A stretch of DNA of 9,597 nucleotides, taken from NCBI GenBank assembly GCA_025996835.1, contig BNTU01000106.1:1-9597 (forward strand), in the 5' to 3' direction. A program made the position numbers and the translations under genes. Source of the DNA: Bacteroidia bacterium (GTDB taxonomy: Bacteria > Bacteroidota > Bacteroidia > Bacteroidales > Azobacteroidaceae). Positions 6,917 through 9,597 of this stretch are shown in pieces (position 1 is the first letter of the stretch; every line of letters starts with the position of its first letter). Under the pieces are notes generated by a model. That model had not been told where the DNA came from. It ran no database searches and was given only the letters and a program-made list of their open reading frames with translations.

Positions 6917-7299
6917 ATTCGTAGTTGTTTAATTTTTTCTGACCATTCTGCCGTATATTCAGCGGTGCATTGTGTATAGAATTTTCGTTTGTAGTCATCA
7001 TACCGCACATTGAGATTGAATTTGGTGATTGCCTCCAAACAATCAAGCTGTTCATCTGTGAGGACAAGTCCGCCGCTCTGTGCAATCCGTCCAAGGTCGT
7101 GCCAAAGCGGTGCGTGCTTGCCGTGCTGCTTCACATAATATGCCTTCAATAGTTTTTCAAGCACGAGATGACCGAGAAATAATGCCCAACTATTCTGCTT
7201 TGCTTCAAGTAGCGTGAGCATAACCTCAAAGTCCGCATCAGATGTGTCTATCCAATGCTTCACAATCTCGTCGGTGCTAATGATGGGTTCTTTATCCAT
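6895..7299 (-). CDS. HEPN domain protein, likely toxin or effector half of a HEPN/MNT pair
   Basis: A 134-residue all-helical HEPN protein. Helix 1-2 reads SDADFEVMLTLLEAKQ, then ALFLGHLVLEKLLKAYYV, the usual hallmark of this family beside minimal nucleotidyltransferases. WHDLGRIAQ and FNLNVRYDDYK (Arg99, Tyr100) follow at the positions where relatives carry HDL and ARYPDYK. The canonical HEPN ribonuclease motif Arg-x(4-6)-His is not visible, so nuclease activity is uncertain. The protein may act through nucleotide binding or as a target of the partner enzyme. It is first in the operon, after a TACCTTTG -7 box, and the nucleotidyltransferase start lies inside its end. Toxin-antitoxin function is inferred from family and order. 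Confidence 0.88.
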   Translation of the reverse strand: MDKEPIISTDEIVKHWIDTSDADFEVMLTLLEAKQNSWALFLGHLVLEKLLKAYYVKQHGKHAPLWHDLGRIAQSGGLVLTDEQLDCLEAITKFNLNVRYDDYKRKFYTQCTAEYTAEWSEKIKQLRIWIKTRL

Positions 7300-7323
7300 T
7301 GTGTATCAGTGCAAAAATTTCTG

Positions 7324-7331
7324 CAAAGGTA
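7324..7331 (-). promoter_or_regulatory. Probable -7 element of the HEPN/MNT operon
   Basis: CAAAGGTA on the plus strand is TACCTTTG on the minus strand, a perfect TAnnTTTG 24 bases before the HEPN ATG. No TTG is found 19-21 bases further upstream, so the promoter may be weak or depend on another factor. Confidence 0.6.
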
Positions 7332-7376
7332 CAAAAAATTTTAATATGGATGATGTGTTTGGTTCAATTTTTTTTG

Positions 7377-8678
7377 TCATTGCGGGCTGAAATAATTCCC
7401 GATAATATACAGCGGCACATTTGTCATCCAGTCTTCTTGCCGGTAGTTGGAAAGAGAGGTGCGAATGGCAGTTTCGGGTTGATGCTTCAGGCAAAATGCG
7501 CGCAAACTTTTTGCCTGTAAATTTTCGGTTGCTTTTATTTCGATTGGAATAATTTTGTTTTCAAATTGCAGCAGCAAATCAATTTCACCATCAGAACGTT
7601 CTGACGACCAATAGTTTATAACTAAGTTTTCATTCAGGACAAGTTGTTGAAACACAAATTGCTCGGTAAGTGCTCCCTTAAATTCCTCAAAAATTCGGCT
7701 ACCTTCGAGTAATACTTTTACATCTAATTCGCTCATTGCCACCATCAATCCAATATCCACCATAAACAGTTTGAACGCAGAAAAATCCACGTATGCTTTT
7801 AACGGCAAATCGGGTTTTGCGGCACGATACACCTGTTTTATTAAGCCGCAATCGAGCAGCCACGCCATTGCAAGTTCAAACTCACGCGCCCTCGCGCCCT
7901 GTTGTATTTTGGCATAAATAAATTTTTTATTTTCCTTTGCAAGTTGCGGCAAAATGGCATTCCACAACAAATGTATTCTTGGTACAATATCATTGGGGGC
8001 GTGTTTTGAAAAATCGCTTTCATATTGAACAAGAATACTCTTTTGAATTTCACGCACTTTGCTGAAATCTTGTGTTTCAGCAAAACAAGCAACCGCCTCC
8101 GGCATTCCGCCCACAAAATAGTATTGTCGCAACCATTCAATATACATCGTTTTGAACGAAGTAAGCATCGAAAAATCCTGTGTTTGCATCAAGTCGGCAA
8201 ATCTTTTTTTGTCGATAGCACACAAAAATTCAGAAAAAGTCATCGGGTGTAAGTCCAAAAATTGTACTTTGCCCACCGGAAACGAAATATGTTGGTGCAG
8301 AGTGAGTCCAAGCAGCGAACCCGCCACCATAATATGATATTCCGGTGCATTTTCGCAAAAATATTTCAACGAGGTAAGCCCTCTGGGTACTTCCTGAATT
8401 TCGTCAAAAATAATGAGCGTTTTTTCGGGTTTTGCTTCAATACTCGAAAACATTTGAAGGCGCAGCAAGATACGTTCCGGTTGCAATCCTTCGTCAAACA
8501 GATTTTTCATTATCTCGTCATACTCGAAATTGACATAAATAAAGTTTTCGTACTCCGCTTGAGCAAATTCTTTCATCAGCCAAGTTTTTCCCACTTGACG
8601 CGCTCCGCGAATTATTAAAGGCTTCCTACCTTTAGATAATTTCCACTCTATCAGTTTTTTAATACTATTTCTATACAT
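7377..8678 (-). CDS. AAA ATPase with DUF4143-type C-terminal region
   Basis: A 433-residue P-loop ATPase of the large bacterial and archaeal family annotated as ATP-binding protein/DUF4143. The N-terminal AAA domain has Walker A GARQVGKT (25-32), Walker B LIIFDEIQ (Asp92, Glu93) and a sensor-like HIMVAGSLLGL. The middle FPVGKVQFLDLHPMTFSEFL is characteristic of the family. The C-terminal region has EIDLLLQ at 365-371 and PIEIKA at 378-383, resembling the D-x(n)-ExK core of PD-(D/E)xK nucleases, which this family often carries. Cellular function is poorly known; roles in DNA handling or mobile-element and defence contexts have been proposed. It has its own good promoter and appears monocistronic. 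The last codons and stop fall inside a partial REP-like sequence (7378-7388), a possible sign of a remodelled 3' end. Confidence 0.93.
   Translation of the reverse strand: MYRNSIKKLIEWKLSKGRKPLIIRGARQVGKTWLMKEFAQAEYENFIYVNFEYDEIMKNLFDEGLQPERILLRLQMFSSIEAKPEKTLIIFDEIQEVPRGLTSLKYFCENAPEYHIMVAGSLLGLTLHQHISFPVGKVQFLDLHPMTFSEFLCAIDKKRFADLMQTQDFSMLTSFKTMYIEWLRQYYFVGGMPEAVACFAETQDFSKVREIQKSILVQYESDFSKHAPNDIVPRIHLLWNAILPQLAKENKKFIYAKIQQGARAREFELAMAWLLDCGLIKQVYRAAKPDLPLKAYVDFSAFKLFMVDIGLMVAMSELDVKVLLEGSRIFEEFKGALTEQFVFQQLVLNENLVINYWSSERSDGEIDLLLQFENKIIPIEIKATENLQAKSLRAFCLKHQPETAIRTSLSNYRQEDWMTNVPLYIIGNYFSPQ
7378..7388. repeat. Partial REP-like half-site at the ATPase 3' end
   Basis: CATTGCGGGCT matches the left half of the full palindrome at 3461-3483. 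It encodes the end of the ATPase (SPQ) and part of its stop codon. The right half is absent. Confidence 0.5.
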
Positions 8679-8699
8679 TTATTTGACTTAAAAACACCG

Positions 8700-8731
8700 C
8701 AAAGATACACTTTTTCGGACGAAAAAACAAA
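8700..8731 (-). promoter_or_regulatory. Bacteroidota-type promoter of the ATPase gene
   Basis: On the minus strand TTTG (8731-8728), 20 bases and TATCTTTG (8707-8700) match both promoter boxes with good spacing. The start codon at 8678 is about 15 nt downstream of the expected transcription start, so the leader is short. Confidence 0.75.
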
Positions 8732-8795
8732 TTATTTCACCTTTTTACGGACGAGTTTGTGCGGATACTCTGTTTTTTAAGAAAAGAAGATGTCT

Positions 8796-9139
8796 CAACA
8801 GGGCAACCGCACCAAATTTATGATGATAAGAAAGACCGTAAAGTCTTCAATCTACCCCGTATGGGGTACAATTTTGATAACCCCGTACAAGCGATAGCGC
8901 AGTGCGGGGTAGATGGCACCACCTCCTCCCAGCAACCCCGTAGTGGGTTGAACTCTTTGTGGATATGTCATTTAATGAAAAGAGGTTTTGGCATGACGAA
9001 TAAATTCAACCCACTACGGGGTTGCAGAGAAAAGGAAGTGCCTTACCCCGCACTGCGCTTCGCTTGTACGGGGTTATCAAAATTGTACCCCATACGGGGT
9101 AACTGGTCACAGTAAAATTTTGGTGCGGTTGCCCTGTTG
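8796..9139. repeat. Large imperfect inverted repeat (344 bases), MITE-like or structured RNA
   Basis: Three matching arm segments pair in register. The outer 21 bases are exact (8796-8816 with 9119-9139). A middle segment of 58 pairs has one bulged T at 8895 (8853-8911 with 9044-9101). The inner 21 bases are exact (8932-8952 with 9005-9025). The terminal loop is 52 bases, and the unmatched stretches between segments differ in length (36 against 17; 20 against 18). The arms hold small palindromes of their own, such as TACCCCGTATGGGGTA and CAACCCCGTAGTGGGTTG. No transposase is nearby and no target duplication is evident. An open frame crosses the left arm, but it is a by-product of the repeat. 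Confidence 0.9.
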
Positions 9140-9155
9140 CGGGCTTGACCCACAA
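9137..9155. repeat. Degenerate REP-like palindrome
   Basis: TTGCGGG, CTTGA, CCCACAA matches the 3463-3483 element with one stem mismatch. It begins inside the last bases of the large inverted repeat, so the two elements abut. Confidence 0.55.
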
Positions 9156-9195
9156 TCCCTGCTCTACATCACTCTGTAGCACAACATTCGATATT

Positions 9196-9230
9196 AAACC
9201 TATTAGGTCTCGAAGACCTAACAGGTTTTT
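9196..9230. terminator. Long hairpin followed by T tract, terminator-like
   Basis: AAACCTATTAGGTCT (9196-9210), a CGA loop and AGACCTAACAGGTTT (9214-9228) form a 15-bp stem with one A/C mismatch, and a run of five Ts ends at 9230. It looks like an intrinsic terminator for plus-strand transcription, but no plus-strand gene lies just upstream. It may instead be an interspersed repeat, or shield the SusC-like promoter at 9320 from read-through. Confidence 0.6.
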
Positions 9231-9233
9231 CAT

Positions 9234-9260
9234 GGGCTTGCAGGGCAAGCCCGCAATGGC
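9234..9260. repeat. Hairpin with inverted REP-like half-site
   Basis: GGGCTTGC, AGG, GCAAGCCC is a perfect 8-bp stem with a 3-base loop (9234-9252). Its right side continues as CAAGCCCGCAATGGC, the reverse complement of the REP-like half-site. With the copy at 9137 it brackets about 110 bases containing the terminator-like hairpin. Confidence 0.6.
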
Positions 9261-9319
9261 AAAAACTTAGTGAACATCAACGAAAATTAAATAAAAAAGG
9301 TTAAACTTTTCAAAATCCA

Positions 9320-9349
9320 TTGTCAATTCAAAAATATTCACCACCTTTG
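9320..9349 (+). promoter_or_regulatory. Promoter of the second SusC-like gene
   Basis: TTG (9320-9322), 19 bases and CACCTTTG (9342-9349) align exactly with the promoter of the first gene. The first base of the -7 box is C instead of T, which should weaken it relative to the first copy. Confidence 0.7.
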
Positions 9350-9354
9350 CCGCC

Positions 9355-9375
9355 GAATTGTCATGGTGGCAATTC
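9355..9375 (+). promoter_or_regulatory. 5'UTR hairpin or dyad of the second SusC-like gene
   Basis: GAATTG, nine bases and CAATTC form a perfect 6-bp inverted repeat at the predicted 5' end of the transcript. It is the counterpart of the G-U-containing stem at 3346-3366. Confidence 0.5.
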
Positions 9376-9410
9376 ACAAAAAATTTTGTTACACATTAAA
9401 AGTAATTTTT

Positions 9411-9597
9411 ATGAAGAAAAAAACAAGAAACAAAAAGTTTGCAAAGTTTGTAAAACCTTTGTTGTTAAGTAGCATCCTCTTGGGGGGGGGGGGGGGCAAA
9501 AAATTTGCGCTGAAGCCGCGCATGAGGCACCTCAAGAGTCGCCGCAGATTATTGAGGTGGCGATTCCCGCGTCGGGGCCGAACACCGTTAGTGTTTT
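9411..9597 (+). CDS. 5' end of a second SusC/RagA-like transporter gene (partial, out of frame as printed)
   Basis: From the ATG at 9411 the frame reads MKKKTRNKKFAKFVKPLLL, SSILL and then glycines, a Lys-rich signal peptide almost identical to that of the first transporter. With the printed 15 Gs it continues GKKFALKPRMRHLK, which is not the transporter frame, although no stop occurs before the edge. The transporter frame starts at 9497 as QKICAEAAHEAPQE, then IIEVAIPASG, matching the start of the mature first gene (AETAHEAPQE, IIEVAIPSSG). A signal peptidase I site after ICA is plausible. The frames join with 13 or 16 Gs. The regulatory domain, plug and barrel lie beyond the window, so the family call rests on the match to the first gene. 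Confidence 0.78.
   Translation, partial: MKKKTRNKKFAKFVKPLLLSSILLGGGGGKKFALKPRMRHLKSRRRLLRWRFPRRGRTPLVF
9482..9496 (+). repeat. Homopolymeric G tract (15 G) in the second SusC-like gene
   Basis: Fifteen Gs follow CTC TT, at the same codon of the leader as the 12-G tract of the first gene. The first G completes a TTG codon and 14 follow, leaving the downstream transporter frame two bases off. Confidence 0.85.

Larger units (their letters stand above)
9299..9597 (+). repeat. 5' cassette shared (inverted) with the first SusC-like gene
   Basis: Closely similar to 3122-3421 read on the minus strand, from a GTTAAA motif before the promoter through the first mature codons; similarity may continue beyond the window. 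The differences include small changes around the G tract and in the -7 box. Confidence 0.85.

Noticed and set aside
8759..9115. Plus-strand open frame of 118 codons
   Set aside because: It is formed almost entirely by the large inverted repeat; its sequence is repeat-derived and it lacks a recognisable domain.
8796..9139. CRISPR array or retron non-coding RNA
   Set aside because: The repeats are inverted, not direct and regularly spaced, and no cas or reverse transcriptase gene is in the window.
9582..9596. Small AACAC/GTGTT inverted repeat at the window end
   Set aside because: Five-base arms inside coding sequence are expected by chance.

Overview
The window comes from a Bacteroidota genome, most likely a Bacteroidales. 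Three things point there: SusC/RagA-type TonB-linked outer membrane transporters, promoters of the Bacteroidota form (TTG/TTTG, 19-20 bases, TAnnTTTG), and start codons without a Shine-Dalgarno sequence. Coding density is high. The spacers carry several palindromic interspersed repeats.

Layout. 92-3308 (minus) is a complete SusC-like transporter whose signal-peptide leader is split from the body by a 12-base G tract. 3494-5023 (minus) is gpmI (glycolysis). 5137-6614 (plus) is a compact run: a YtxH-like membrane anchor, a YqjE/holin-III-like two-helix protein, a small unknown protein, and ruvC (Holliday junction resolvase). 6611-7299 (minus) is a HEPN/nucleotidyltransferase gene pair. 7377-8678 (minus) is an AAA ATPase with a C-terminal DUF4143/nuclease-like region. 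8679-9300 has no convincing gene. It holds a 344-base imperfect inverted repeat, a terminator-like hairpin and REP-like palindromes. 9411-9597 (plus) is the 5' end of a second SusC-like gene, cut by the window edge.

The main observation is that the two SusC-like genes, pointing away from each other about 6 kb apart, share a closely similar 5' cassette of about 300 bases: promoter, 5'UTR hairpin, Lys-rich signal peptide and a long G tract at the same codon. By the printed lengths (G12 and G15) both are out of frame with the transporter body. G11 or G14 would put the first in frame, and G13 or G16 the second. This is the architecture of contingency loci that switch by slipped-strand mispairing, here controlling export of nutrient transporters. 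The inverted cassettes could also recombine and flip the 6 kb between them.

The genes between the cassettes are a mix of housekeeping (gpmI, ruvC) and accessory functions (HEPN/MNT pair, DUF4143 ATPase). I see no evidence that they work together with the transporters.
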